NCBI GenBank assembly: GCA_026214975.1
Contig: CM047806.1
Span: 104,169,345 to 104,233,344 of the forward strand
DNA: 64,000 bases
Direction of reading: 5' to 3'
From: Gentiana macrophylla
Lineage: Eukaryota; Streptophyta; Magnoliopsida; Gentianales; Gentianaceae
Part shown: positions 12,747-22,899 of the stretch, one piece after another
Layout of the letters: each line of letters begins with the position of its first letter
Position numbering within the stretch: position 1 is the stretch's first letter
Notes under the pieces: generated by a model
Databases searched by the model: none
Told to the model about the DNA's origin: nothing
Seen by the model: only the letters and a program-made list of their open reading frames with translations
Position numbers and translations under genes: made by a program

Positions 12747-13029
12747 GCCCACGCGAATATTTTTGTTTTAGTTCTTTAGAATTGAACGATTAATTTCTCC
12801 TTTTAAATTTAGACTCTTATCAGATCCTCGTGGCGGGGATTCGCCTTTCTGAACTTATTCTATTTCTGTGCTGTTTTGGGGAATATTTGGTTGGAACTTA
12901 ATGGTTGAATGTCTGTTTCTTTATTTTGGATTTGGTTTTATTTATTTGATCTTTTGAGGGTTTATATTCCGTAGAACTTAACATGATTTAGAGAGATTTG
13001 AATGAAATGCTTGGTAAAATCTACCTTTG

Positions 13030-14200
13030 AACCACATCGAATTTCAAACGTTTTTTATTCTTTATTTACACCATATTTTCTACTTTTACACCACATTTTT
13101 TTTACTATTTCCAAACTAATTATTTTTATTATATATATTGGTCCCTAAATTAAATATATTTTACATCCTACATCCCTACCTACACACCACATCAGCTTTC
13201 TTCCGGCTCCCTTCCGTCAACTACAATCCTATCCACAATTCCACTAAAATTCGTCTCACCTCTCCCCCAAATTCCCCTACCCTTAATTCCATTCCCTTGC
13301 CCTCTCTGCAAACCCTTTCCTTTCATTTTCCCTTCAGATTTATTCCTCTTTTCCTTTGCTTTTTGTCCAGATTTCTGAATCAACCAGTTAGAACCTTTAA
13401 TATATTCAATAATATTTAGGTAAAAGCTAAACCGGTCACTGTTGATTTTGAAGAGAGACCCATTTCTTCAGCAAGGAAACATTCTTGAAAGATTTCCACT
13501 TTGATGATCAATATATTATCTGCTGTCTTTAATCGTCTTTTCTTGTTCAAATTTTTTTTTCTTCCCGTTTTTGTTCGTTCGTTTTCCTAAGAAAACACAA
13601 TCGAGCAAGTTTTTTCTTTTATAAGAACCAATCGAAAAGATGGCTTGACTGGAGGTGGTGAATTGGTAGTGGTTGAATCAAATGTGGTAAAATGGAAGGA
13701 GGGGTGGGGCGGTGACGGAGGTAATGAGAGGTGAAATGGAAGAAGGCGTGTGGCGGTGGCAGAGGTAAGAGGAGAAGGAGGAGTGATGCTGTTCTTTCGT
13801 TTAGTTTTCTTCATAAATGAAAAAAGGGTAGTCTGTCATGTCATTTTACAATAAATGCACTGGGTTTGAAGATGAAGATGAAGATGAAGATGAAAGCTGA
13901 GGAGATGAAGAGGATGAAGAAGATACAAAAATGGGTTTGTTGATAAGAAACATGATTTGGGTTTGAAGATGGTTGTTATTATTTTTTTTTTTGTTGTAAA
14001 TTTTGAAAGTTTAGTGGAAGATATGACATTATAAAAAATTGGTGGCAGTAAAAAATGCTTGACAATAGTCTTTTTTTCTTAACTTTATAGAAAAAAAATG
14101 TGGTGTAGAGATAGATTTTGAAATCTTGAAATAATAGATGTGGTGCAACAAGTAGATATCATATTTTTACATTTATGTGCGGTGTGCAGTGATAGATTTA
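13030..14200. mobile_element. Second ACACCAC-repeat TIR-like element
   Basis: The left part has TTTACACCATATTTTCTAC and TTTTACACCACATTTT. The right part, reversed, has CTACTTGTTGCACCACATC and CTCTACACCACATTTTTT. CTACTT-n-ACCACAT-n-TATTTC is shared by both arms. The design (subterminal ACACCAC words, C-rich block then GA-rich block in the middle) matches the element at 5163-6175, so both may belong to one non-autonomous family. No transposase and no clear target duplication. The open frames at 13138-13419 and 13587-13814 lie in its biased-composition interior and are not credible genes. Confidence 0.4.
13867..13893. repeat. (GATGAA)n microsatellite
   Basis: About four and a half copies of GATGAA inside the purine-rich arm of the TIR-like element. 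Copy 2 has one more repeat at about 60655-60687. Confidence 0.8.
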
Positions 14201-14204
14201 ATGT

Positions 14205-14208
<4 letters not shown>

Positions 14209-14261
<53 letters not shown>
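14209..14261. repeat. (TA)n microsatellite
   Basis: An uninterrupted TA run of about 26 repeats follows GTTGTG. Copy 2 has a similar run at 61003-61058 with a slightly different length. Confidence 0.95.
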
Positions 14262-14263
<2 letters not shown>

Positions 14264-14920
14264 ACTTCTTTATTGAAGCCTTTGATATTACTTTACCTTA
14301 GATTAAGGAATCATCCACTTTTTCACTGTAGTAACTGAGGGTGAGAGGGAAAGAATAAAAGGGATTGATCATACCGGTCAAGAAAAGAAGTGTTTAAGAT
14401 GTTAATTACAAATGTGAAATTGGCGTATGTGAAAAAAATCTGAACCACTACTCTCAATGTACGTTTTAAAGTTTAAATTGTGTTTGAAATTTTCACATAT
14501 GGAGTTAGAATCTAAAATTTTTAGATTAATAACATAGGAAGAAAGATAAAGAGAATGAGCAAGACAAAACCATCACATATCATTTTTCTATTTGTCCAAC
14601 TTAGGAAAAAAGGTTTTGATTTTTTATAGTTTTTTTTTCAAAGTGTACCTCTAATGGGAGCTCTAAAAAAAAAAATTCAAAGCTTTTAAGCAAAAGCTTT
14701 GAAAACACGAACTGCTTCAATGATCATGTTTCCCTTTTAAGGTTAGTATATGTACTTGGAATATTCTTATTCCTGTTTAAGGTATTCCGTGCTTCATATA
14801 TTTCTATTGCCTTTTCAAGGTATTGAGATTTAGAGATGTACATACGCCTCACTATGATTGTTAAGTGTAACCTCTTAGATGGTGCCGCATCAGCTTGTTT
14901 GTTAGAGTACTAGACTAGGA
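14262..14920. other. Non-coding stretch with a perfect hairpin
   Basis: No ORF of note. At 14676-14703 there is a perfect inverted repeat with 12-base arms (TTCAAAGCTTTT / AAAAGCTTTGAA) around the loop AAGC. It is not followed by a T-run and has no RNA-gene features. In copy 2 each arm is one base shorter. The rest shows nothing recognisable. Confidence 0.5.
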
Positions 14921-15330
14921 TGCACGGATACGAATACGGATACGTGGATACGAGATACGCAGATACATGATTTTAGAAAAATATAGGATACGGATACGGG
15001 GTGTACTTGTAAATAATAATAATATATGGACTAAATTGTAAATAATTAAAATAAAATGACTTTACATGTATATATATGTATGTATGTACGTGTGTGTGTG
15101 TATATATATATATATGTGTGTGTGTACATAAGGCTCAAACTCTTTCTTTAAGTATCATGTTCTTCGGATACCCGTATCTGTAGTCAACATACGTGTATTC
15201 TGTAAAGTATTCAACTTTTGAAAATTATAATTTTTTCCAGATACGTATCCTACGGACTATCTGAGTATACGTGGAGTATCGGTATTCGATACGTACCGGA
15301 TACGGGATACGTTTGCAGAATGGAGTATCA
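14921..15330. repeat. GATACG-rich inverted-repeat element
   Basis: The left side (14921-15005) carries many GATACG and GGATACG words. The right side (15175-15310) carries the complementary CGTATC words plus further GATACG copies. A TGTATG/GTGTG/TA microsatellite lies at the centre (15068-15128). The outline is that of a foldback element with an internal microsatellite. No coding capacity. Repeated at about 61712-62125. Confidence 0.5.
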
Positions 15331-15359
15331 GTTCATCAAAGATTTGGATTAGATTATTG

Positions 15360-15450
15360 TAAAGGTTATATTCCTTGCGATGTGTAATCAAATCAATCTA
15401 AGAGAGATTTTTGAATTCTTCTCTATCTTCTCTAACTTGGTATCAGAGTC
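15360..15450 (+). mobile_element. Copia-type LTR end with tRNA-Met primer site (remnant)
   Basis: TGGTATCAGAGTC at 15438-15450 matches the primer-binding site complementary to plant initiator tRNA-Met, as used by Ty1/copia elements. It follows an AT-rich LTR-like tail ending TCTTCTCTA. No gag follows, only AT-rich sequence, so this is a stub. The left LTR border is not visible. Copy 2 has the same stub, with the site at 62239-62251. Confidence 0.5.
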
Positions 15451-15796
15451 CAAAAAAAAAAAATGTCACACAATCATCATGTACATTATTTATATATCAT
15501 AGGAAAGAAGGAAAAAAAAAAAAAAAAAACACGCGATGTTTGACAATTGAAATATCACTCAAATCTCAATTAAAACAACACACAATGGTAAGATTAGTTC
15601 CTCGTTGTTATGAAGAAAATAAATAAATACTAGAAAGGTAGTATTATTTATACAAGACATTAATCAAAAGCTAATCTTTGTAAAATTCAATAAGCCCCCA
15701 TTGGTAAAAACTCCTGAGTGACAACTTTTTATTTATAGAATTAATCAAAAGCTCCTTTGCTCTTCAATAAGCTAATTGTAAAAACTTCAAACTGAA

Positions 15797-18419
15797 TTAA
15801 TTCAGCTCTCTTGCTAAGTCTTCAAACTGTAATTCAGTTCTCTCTTTTCCTGATTCACATATGCAATGCATAGTAATGTCGCTAGTAAAGGCATTTCGCA
15901 GTTCAATATCTGTAGATGGATATTCTGGAAGAATCATTTCTATGACAATTACTTTGCCACCACAATCTTTTAATGCATTCCAACAATTTCTGAGTATTTT
16001 CAAGCAGGTATCATCTAACCAATCATGGAGTATGTTCTGAAAACAAATAATTAAACGAATAAGTTGAGATTAAATTTTTTTTTTTTAAAAACAGAAAGAA
16101 AAAAAAAAACTAAATAATTATGGGCACATGATCATGCATGTCAAATTCCTGTCTTATCCCATTCCTCGTCCCATCTACGGAATTTTTCATCAAAAAGCCT
16201 TATAAAGATGATAATATTTATAAAAATTAAAATCGAGTATGAGTTAATTTGGGCGGTACCGTGTATTTGAGTTAATTTAAAATATGAAATAAAGAAGAGT
16301 TAATTAAAAATTGTTTTGAAATATTTTTAATCATGATAAGTATTAGGAATCGAGTTTGATTTGAGTTTGTTTACGATAATTACATAAATAAATATTTGAT
16401 TTGAACTGTGACTGTCAGAAGATAATTATTACATGACTTTTATAAAATTTAAATAAGAAATTTGTTCAAAGTTAGTTTTTGAATGACATAAACTCTTATT
16501 TTGTGGGGAAAAAAAAAAGCAAGATTTTTTTTCCTTTATGAAAAAAGTTTGGCGGTACCTGCCGAAAATTTGAGCGGTCAGGAGGGCTTTGGGCGGCATG
16601 GATTGCGATATTGGGAGGTACCACCCAAATTTGGAGATCACAAGGGCATCTATATTAGATGTGCGTTAATAACCAATTTTTCAAACATAGGGTAGTAAAA
16701 TATCTAGTTTCGTAAAATTTTTAGTGTAAAAATCGAATTTTCCGAGGGTTTATGCTAAAACAGATAAAACCCATAAACTTTAACGTGCACATCAACAGTG
16801 TGGATACCCTACAACTGAATAGTTTAACGTGCATGTAAGAATCAAGTGCTTACCGTTGTATTAAAACCAATTGGTGGTAGTAAATGTGCTAGGGTTCAAT
16901 CTTATTACCTCTGGCTCTGAAACCATGTTAAGATCAAACGCTTACCGTTGTACTAAAATCAATTGGTGGTAGTAAAGTGCTACTATATTTCCTTATATAT
17001 TAAGAGTGTGGGCAATTTCTCCCAATAGTGCACATCCACAGTTATGGGTGGCATGTTATTAAAGATTTTTTTAACAAGCGTGGTGATCTAGCAGAAAGTC
17101 AAATGCATACATTATAAGGAGACGAAATACACACACACCCTTTTTTAAACTACGCCCCAAACGGGGTTCGAACCCTGGTCTCCCCACTGGGTAGCCAGGG
17201 TAGACCCTAGTGTATATCACTAGGGCAATGTATTATTGTATACTTGGAAAGGTAGCTAGGTAGAGGACAACCTTGAGGATGACAGCGTCTGCCTTGGGAA
17301 TTTCTTCAAACATGTCTCCTTGCACATGTTCTACCCCTACAGGAAAACGAGTTCCGTAAGTTCATTATATATATGTGTATGTGTACGTGAGAATCGGATC
17401 TGACCTAATTGTAAGGACGTACGATTACACATCATGGTAAAACTAGGGTTCGATTCAAACTACGGCGTTAGAACTCGAGTTGAGCTCAAACTCGAAAAAA
17501 CCGAAGAATCGTGTCAAACTTCTCTCCGAGTCGATCAAGTACGAGTCGCCTGGTTCACGTACGACCCTATAATGTAAAGTCAACAGTTGTTACCTGGATA
17601 GGCAGGTGCATTTCTTACGACATGAGGCAAGTCAAAATTGATCCCTCGAATTTGTGGGTATTTGGAAACTACGGCATTAATGGTGGAACCATATCCTCCT
17701 CCAACATCCACAAGCCTTTTAACATTCTTAAATCCATTGTATTCTTCAAGAATCCCTTTCATTATTAGAGCCGATCTGTTCTGCATTGCCTGATTGAACA
17801 ACTCGTTCAATTTCGGGTTGCTTCCCAACGTCTCAAAAAGACTCATTCCGTGAACCTTGTTGAATGGGATTCCTCCCTCTAAAATTGCATCCCTTAGTGA
17901 ATAGCTACATATAATTGAAAAGCTAGTTAGTATATATATATATGATTAGTGTTGTTAAACGAACAGCTCACGAATAAACTCGTGTTTGTGATCGTTTATT
18001 TGTTTAGCTTAACATTAAAATTTGACAATATTATAAGCTTGATTCCAAACGTTTGATTATGTTAGTGAACCTGCTTATATATATTGAATAAACCAATGTA
18101 TAATTAACACATATGATGATAAGTCGTCTATTCATCTAATAGATACTCGAAAGTAATTTTATAGAATATTTAAAGAATTATCCTTATTTTTTATTTTTGT
18201 ACTACGATGTTTGAATATTGCTTTGTACTTTGTTATTTATATTTTAACAAGCCAAATTCAAACCGAGCTCGAGCTAGCTGGAAAACAAAAATACATGTAG
18301 CGAGCAAAACTCAAACAATTTTTTCTTATAAATGAGTTGAGCTTAAACATACTTTTTTATTCGTTTATTAAACAAACAATCGCAAAAAAGCTCGTGATTT
18401 TTACGAACCAAACTTAAAC

Positions 18420-18450
<31 letters not shown>

Positions 18451-18938
18451 TAGTCATATATTTTAATCCAAAGTGAAAATGTCAACGATACGATTGAAAT
18501 GATGCAACTCAATGTTTGTGCATTAATATGAACAAACCAGGTTTCTCTGTTAGCATGAATCCAGAGAGCATTAGGAGCCTGCGTGATTCCGTTTTCATCA
18601 GCAATAAAGAACCTGCTCACAGAATTCAACCCATATAATCTCACAGTTTTAGCATCTTTCCCTGAACCAATAATATTGCTGCATTCAAGAACAGATTGGC
18701 TAGCCAGAAGCAGCAGCATACGGTCGAGAATTTCGGGCGTGTCAGCCGTTTGTTTGGGAAAATGAGAAGCAATTTCAGCAGCAGAAAGGTGAGCATCAAA
18801 GCCAGCTTTTGCAATAATCTCAAACACATTTAGCTCGAGTGCAGTTGCGAAAACACCATGGATTACCGGTGTATACGCCAGCTCGAATGCTCGTGCGAAA
18901 TCGTTCCCACGAGGATTATCAATATCAACTGAGCCCAT
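15797..18938 (-). CDS. COMT-like SAM-dependent O-methyltransferase, 3' end damaged
   Basis: Class II plant O-methyltransferase of the caffeic-acid OMT family; it would transfer a methyl group from SAM to a hydroxyl of a phenolic substrate in the cytosol. Exons on the minus strand: 18938-18538, 17904-17594, 17336-17272 and 16036-15797, all with GT-AG borders and consistent phases. MGSVDIDNPR at 18938 is chosen over an upstream in-frame ATG at 18974 because it fits family N-termini. Dimerisation domain about residues 15-115. SAM motif LVDVGGGYG at about 198-206. Catalytic His in LHDW at about 263. Acidic residues in VIVIEMILPE and GKERTE. The predicted 338-aa product stops at LARELN, about 20 residues short. 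Copy 2 continues with AGFNSVKVVTRFYQWGLIEF. A small tandem duplication at 15725-15800 breaks the tail. The substrate cannot be told. Confidence 0.8.
16838..16985. repeat. Direct duplication in OMT intron 3
   Basis: CGCTTACCGTTGTACTAAAA-type sequence occurs twice (about 16845-16890 and 16937-16980), each followed by CAATTGGTGGTAGTAAA. Between them lies GGCTCTGAAACCATGTT (16913-16929), the reverse of a copia tRNA-Met primer site. These look like remains of a retroelement on the minus strand. Confidence 0.5.
17140..17232 (-). mobile_element. tRNA-derived SINE-like fragment in OMT intron 3
   Basis: On the minus strand an A-box-like TGGCTACCCAGTGGG (about 17184-17198) is followed by a B-box GGTTCGAACCC (17164-17174), the order of a pol III promoter. 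A hairpin CCCTAGTG-TATAT-CACTAGGG (17204-17224) lies just upstream of the A box. A full tRNA fold is absent, so a SINE head is more likely than a tRNA gene. Confidence 0.4.
17948..18420. mobile_element. Possible foldback element in OMT intron 1
   Basis: GTTAAACGAACAGCTCACGA on the left faces, in reverse complement, GTTTGGTTCGTAAAAATCACG on the right, with GCTCG/CGAGC words between. The similarity is loose and no clean termini or target duplication are seen. It ends at a TA microsatellite (18419-18443). Confidence 0.3.
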
Positions 18939-19072
18939 GTTAAGTGTTTGATGGTTGAAAATATCAAGGATCAAAAGTTATTGATTCCTAGAGAAAAACT
19001 CAATTTTACTTTTTTTTCTTCTTTCCAAAGGCTTAAGGGCAATGGGCAAGTAAAGCTATTAGGGGAGGGTGT

Positions 19073-19082
19073 TTATTTATAG
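19073..19082 (-). promoter_or_regulatory. TATA box of the OMT gene
   Basis: The minus strand reads CTATAAATAA about 135 bases upstream of the chosen ATG, leaving a leader of roughly 100 bases. It is the only strong TATA box between the start codon and the MITE, whose TTA target duplication begins one base beyond. Confidence 0.6.
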
Positions 19083-19086
19083 CTTA

Positions 19087-19517
19087 GACTATCTCCAGTG
19101 GTGTTACTTCAAACATCACTCCAAATACATTATTTTTCACTCCAGTTACACCTTTTCAACATTTTAAAAAAACATTCACTCCAATAGGCACACTTAAAAC
19201 AACACTTCAAAATCCATTTTCTTTTATTATCAACCTAAACATCAATTCATTTTCCATCTTGGTACCTTCTATTTTCTGACGGTAATTCAAATAAAAATAA
19301 TAAATTTTGTATTTTGTATTACAAGAATATTTATATTTGAAAAAGGACGGAGAAAGAGACATAGAGTTACTCCAAGATGCACTCCAGATCTCAAGGCTTG
19401 TGTAGAGGATTTAAGAAGTAGAGGGTAGATAAAGGTTCTTACTGTGGGTATAAAGGAGATGTATATTACTTCAAAAGTCTTTTAAAGTAGATGGTCAAGT
19501 GACCATTGTGGACAGTC
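19087..19517. mobile_element. PIF/Harbinger (Tourist-like) MITE
   Basis: A 431-bp AT-rich element flanked by TTA on both sides (19084-19086 and 19518-19520), the target duplication of PIF/Harbinger elements. Ends: GACTATCTCCAGTGGTG and, reversed, GACTGTCCACAATGGTC, alike in 12 of 17 positions. No coding sequence. It lies directly upstream of the OMT TATA box. Confidence 0.75.
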
Positions 19518-19659
19518 TTAGGAAAAGAAGTATTACGTATATATATAAATAAATATTACAAATTGACAAGGTGACTAAGCTGAAAAACCTTAATGGTACC
19601 ACACTCGATCAATCAGGGACAACACTTTAAAAGTCGATTCTGCAGAGGTCGAATTTCAT

Positions 19660-19999
19660 GAGAAAATGTATTTTCATATCTTTGTAATACCCTTTATTTC
19701 GTGTAAGGTCGGGTCAGACCTGATATTTTTTCTTTTTAAATTCCCCGTTCAATTGTGTAGAAAGAGCCCGTGTGAATCGCAACGGGGCATGGGGGATATG
19801 CAACAGGGCTAACAAACTTAAAAAGAAATAATACAAATCATGGAGATTTCAACGGTGTGGGAGGGGATATTTTAACAGGCTGGGGGAAATTTCAACGGGA
19901 CGAGGGGAAATTTCAATGGGGGACTTAAAAAATTGTCAGTCGGCCCGACCGCGGCGTACGAAATAAGGATCTTACGTCGACGCGAAAATACATTTTCTC
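19660..19999. mobile_element. Mutator-like MITE with 9-bp target duplication
   Basis: A perfect 16-bp terminal inverted repeat, GAGAAAATGTATTTTC, lies at both ends, and looser inverted similarity continues for about 65 bases (TTTCGT, GGTCGGG). Both sides carry the identical 9-mer GAATTTCAT (19651-19659 and 20000-20008). Nine bases is the diagnostic duplication size for Mutator-like elements. 340 bp, no transposase. Confidence 0.85.
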
Positions 20000-20008
20000 G
20001 AATTTCAT

Positions 20009-20690
20009 TACGATGTCTCCAAATAGATTGACGGTGGGGTTAATAACGATGTCAATAGCAGGACAGTGATTTGGGCACAGATTTTTGCACACAAAATTGT
20101 ACCGAGAAGCACCCTGCACCACACTTGGTTTTTTTTTTTTTTTAAATTAAAAATAAAAAACAGAAAAACATACACCACAAAATAGGAAAATCGGAGGATG
20201 TGTGTACAAGTGGGAGTGTCCTAATCATTTTTGGTCAATATAATATAAAAGTTTTGGGATTCTATCATGTGGCCGGCCTTATTTGATGCGTGAAGTTACA
20301 ACAGAATATTATCAAAATAAAGATCGGTTTGACTCTGTTTTTTTTTTTTTTTTTTTTACAGATATACTTCCAAGTAGTTCCCGTGAATTACACAAATAAT
20401 CGGGAGGCCGGCCGAAAGAGAAGAAGATTAAAAGGGGAAAAAAATAATTCCGTAAAAATTGATACACAGTTTTTGATCTAATTTAAGAATAAATTATGAG
20501 ATATTCAACCATCTCTAGATCAAGATGACCCGGAGCAGTATTCGTCATGTGGTTGTGCGGTTCATAGATAAGATCCATCTTTTCATTCCTGAAAAATCTT
20601 GAGTTTCGTTCTTGTTAAAATTATAGTTCTCAATTGTAGATTCATGTTTTTTAGGTGATCTTTTGATCGTGAAATTTCCCGAATCCATAC
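20009..20690. other. Non-coding stretch between MITEs
   Basis: Two poly-T runs (20130-20144, 20340-20357) and no credible gene. Two GGCCGGCC palindromes at 20271-20278 and 20406-20413 stand out in AT-rich surroundings and could be ends of a decayed ~143-bp element. Confidence 0.4.
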
Positions 20691-20698
20691 CGTATCGG

Positions 20699-20949
20699 CA
20701 GGGGTGGCGCTATTAAGTAACATTTGCGTCAGTTGACCCTCAAACTATAAAAAATAAAAAAAATTTATGTTTTACATTATTTAAAAAATTTATACACTAA
20801 TGTGTACTAACCGACCCGCTAATTTTTTTTAAAATTTGACCTTTGACCCATAATCCTCGGATTTTTAAAATTAATACTTATACACTTATAATATGATGTG
20901 TCGTTCTCGATCCCCGACCCGTGTCCATGAATTCTTGTAGCCGCCCCTT
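20699..20949. mobile_element. hAT-like MITE
   Basis: The left end CAGGGGTGGCGCTA and the reversed right end AAGGGGCGGCTA resemble hAT termini. The flanks are CGTATCGG (20691-20698) and CGTATCGC (20950-20957), an 8-bp duplication with one mismatch, the size expected for hAT elements. 251 bp, AT-rich interior, no ORF. Confidence 0.7.
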
Positions 20950-20957
20950 CGTATCGC

Positions 20958-22899
20958 AGTTGGCATGAAATTAGGGGTAACAATTTTATAATTGAATGGC
21001 TATGTTAAATTTATTTTTTTATTTGATTAAATTCATATTTAATTTTCTGTCATTTTATCTCAAAAAAAATTATGTCATTTATTAACTATATATGCACGAT
21101 TGTCAAAGTAATACTTTACTGGGAAGTATTGATCAATCTGTGGAAAAGAATAGGAATCGGCACCCACGCCGCAGCGGCTGTCACCGCCGCCGCAGCGACA
21201 ACGTCGATTCCGACTCTGTTCCACCAGATTGTTTGTTTAGTGCACAGTATACGGTGTTCGATCATTTAGGGTCCAGTACGATAATTATTATTTTATTGTA
21301 TTTAATTTTAATGCCATGTAGAGATAATAGATGCCTGTTAGGGTCATATGCATTACTCATGCCAGATGGATCATAGTTAGATGTTGACATCTTTTACGTT
21401 AGATATGAGTTCTCGAAAATACTCAACATCCATAAAGAGTGCCCACACCCGGGGGTCAACAATATGTAATTTCGGGTGGATGTTAGGTTAGATGTGATCA
21501 TATGCGGGTTTATGTTTAGTACTAGCAGACCAGTTAGCTTTTCTATTTATTATTAGGGCCATGATGTAGCCTGACATATCTATATTTATAATTATTATTT
21601 GGGTCATGGGTGTAACCATGGTACATTTAGGACATCTATTTGTGGTCTATATGAAGGCGTAATACCTTTGAATCATCCGACACACTATTTCACGTATGTC
21701 ACATCATATATGATAATTTGACTATGGCAATGGAATTATGATAGTTTTTATGGTAATGAAATTATGATGAGATAAGTAACAGAAGTACGTAATGATATGG
21801 TAAGTACGATATGGTAATTATGATACGGTAAACATGACACAGTAAGTAAGTTTATTCACAAGTGTGCATTAGTATGTTAGGATGCATTGAATCATGTCAT
21901 GTTCAATTCCCTACTCCCAATATTCATATTTCACATTTAATTATGGTAATTATTAATACGTATTATGAAAGTATACTTGCATTATGAATGACCACAACAA
22001 ATTTTGAAAGGTTTTTTTCATAGTTGGAAGATTTAAATATCGACTTAAATCTTTAATCATTGCTTAAAGGTTAATTAAATGGTTAATGTTTTGAATATAA
22101 TTCAAAATGTTAATAAACCTTCGATTCTCATTATGAAAGAAAATTGAAGACATAGCTCTTGTGATTTTTCTTAAGTTTTATGAAGACTAAACTAAGAAAT
22201 ATTTTTAAGTGCTAAAGGGATTGAAAAGGTGTGTTAGGGCAAGTGCTTAAAATAAGGGAACTTACCAAGGTATCTATTCTAATCAAGACGTTTGAGATTG
22301 ATCTAATTTTAGTCAACCCTTAGATATATGTTATCTTATGAGTTTGATTAAATTTGAGAGATTAAATACAAATATTTTAAGATAAGGAAAGTGAAGCAAA
22401 TGTTGCAACATTTACAATGTTATATTTTGAATCTGGTAAACTGATATAGAACTAAATAAATATTATTTTCTTCTGGTTCTTATGAAGAACATTATTTCAG
22501 TTATCCGATAGGATTTAATAGACAAATTCAATGGTAAAGAATAAACGTTGTTTAGATAAACTTGAAAAGTCACCGAATCTAGTATACTAGATTGATGTCA
22601 CTAGATAGTGGATATAGATGATGAATATCTCAACTATATAATTGTATGGTCGGTATCCTTCATGTTTTTATGGTTGTTCTGGACAATGTCTCTATAGAAG
22701 AGAAACGTATAATCAAATATTATTCTGATGATGTCTGTACCATGTGATTATGAATCATATGTGTAACACGTATCTTATCTAAAGATAACTACAATACCAT
22801 TTTTATGAAAAGGTCATAAAGTCTAGAAAACCAAAAGCCTAAACACACAGATGTTTGTTGGCTTATGACAATTGATACCATAAATAATATTATTGTTGC
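20958..22899. other. Decayed repeat sequence, no gene
   Basis: No convincing coding region. 21160-21220 is an isolated GCC/GCAGCG-rich patch in AT-rich DNA that opens frames on the + strand (21072-21269, 21092-21376) without family resemblance; it may be a captured gene scrap. 21715-21850 has short degenerate repeats around ATGATATGGTAA. The right part probably belongs to the ruined copia element that becomes readable after 22900. Confidence 0.4.

Noticed and set aside
13138..13814. Small ORFs on both strands downstream of the RCD1-like gene
   Set aside because: They lie in C-rich and GA-rich interior blocks of a TIR-like element, with no similarity recognised, and are not kept equally in copy 2.
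14676..14703. Perfect 12-bp-arm hairpin as a terminator or microRNA precursor
   Set aside because: Too short for a plant microRNA precursor, and intrinsic terminators do not apply to pol II genes. Noted only as structure.
17155..17200. tRNA gene
   Set aside because: A and B boxes are present, but there is no acceptor stem or anticodon arm, so SINE-like is the better reading.
21072..21376. Frames over a GCC-rich patch
   Set aside because: Only about 60 bases are GC-rich and the rest is AT-rich filler. No motif seen.
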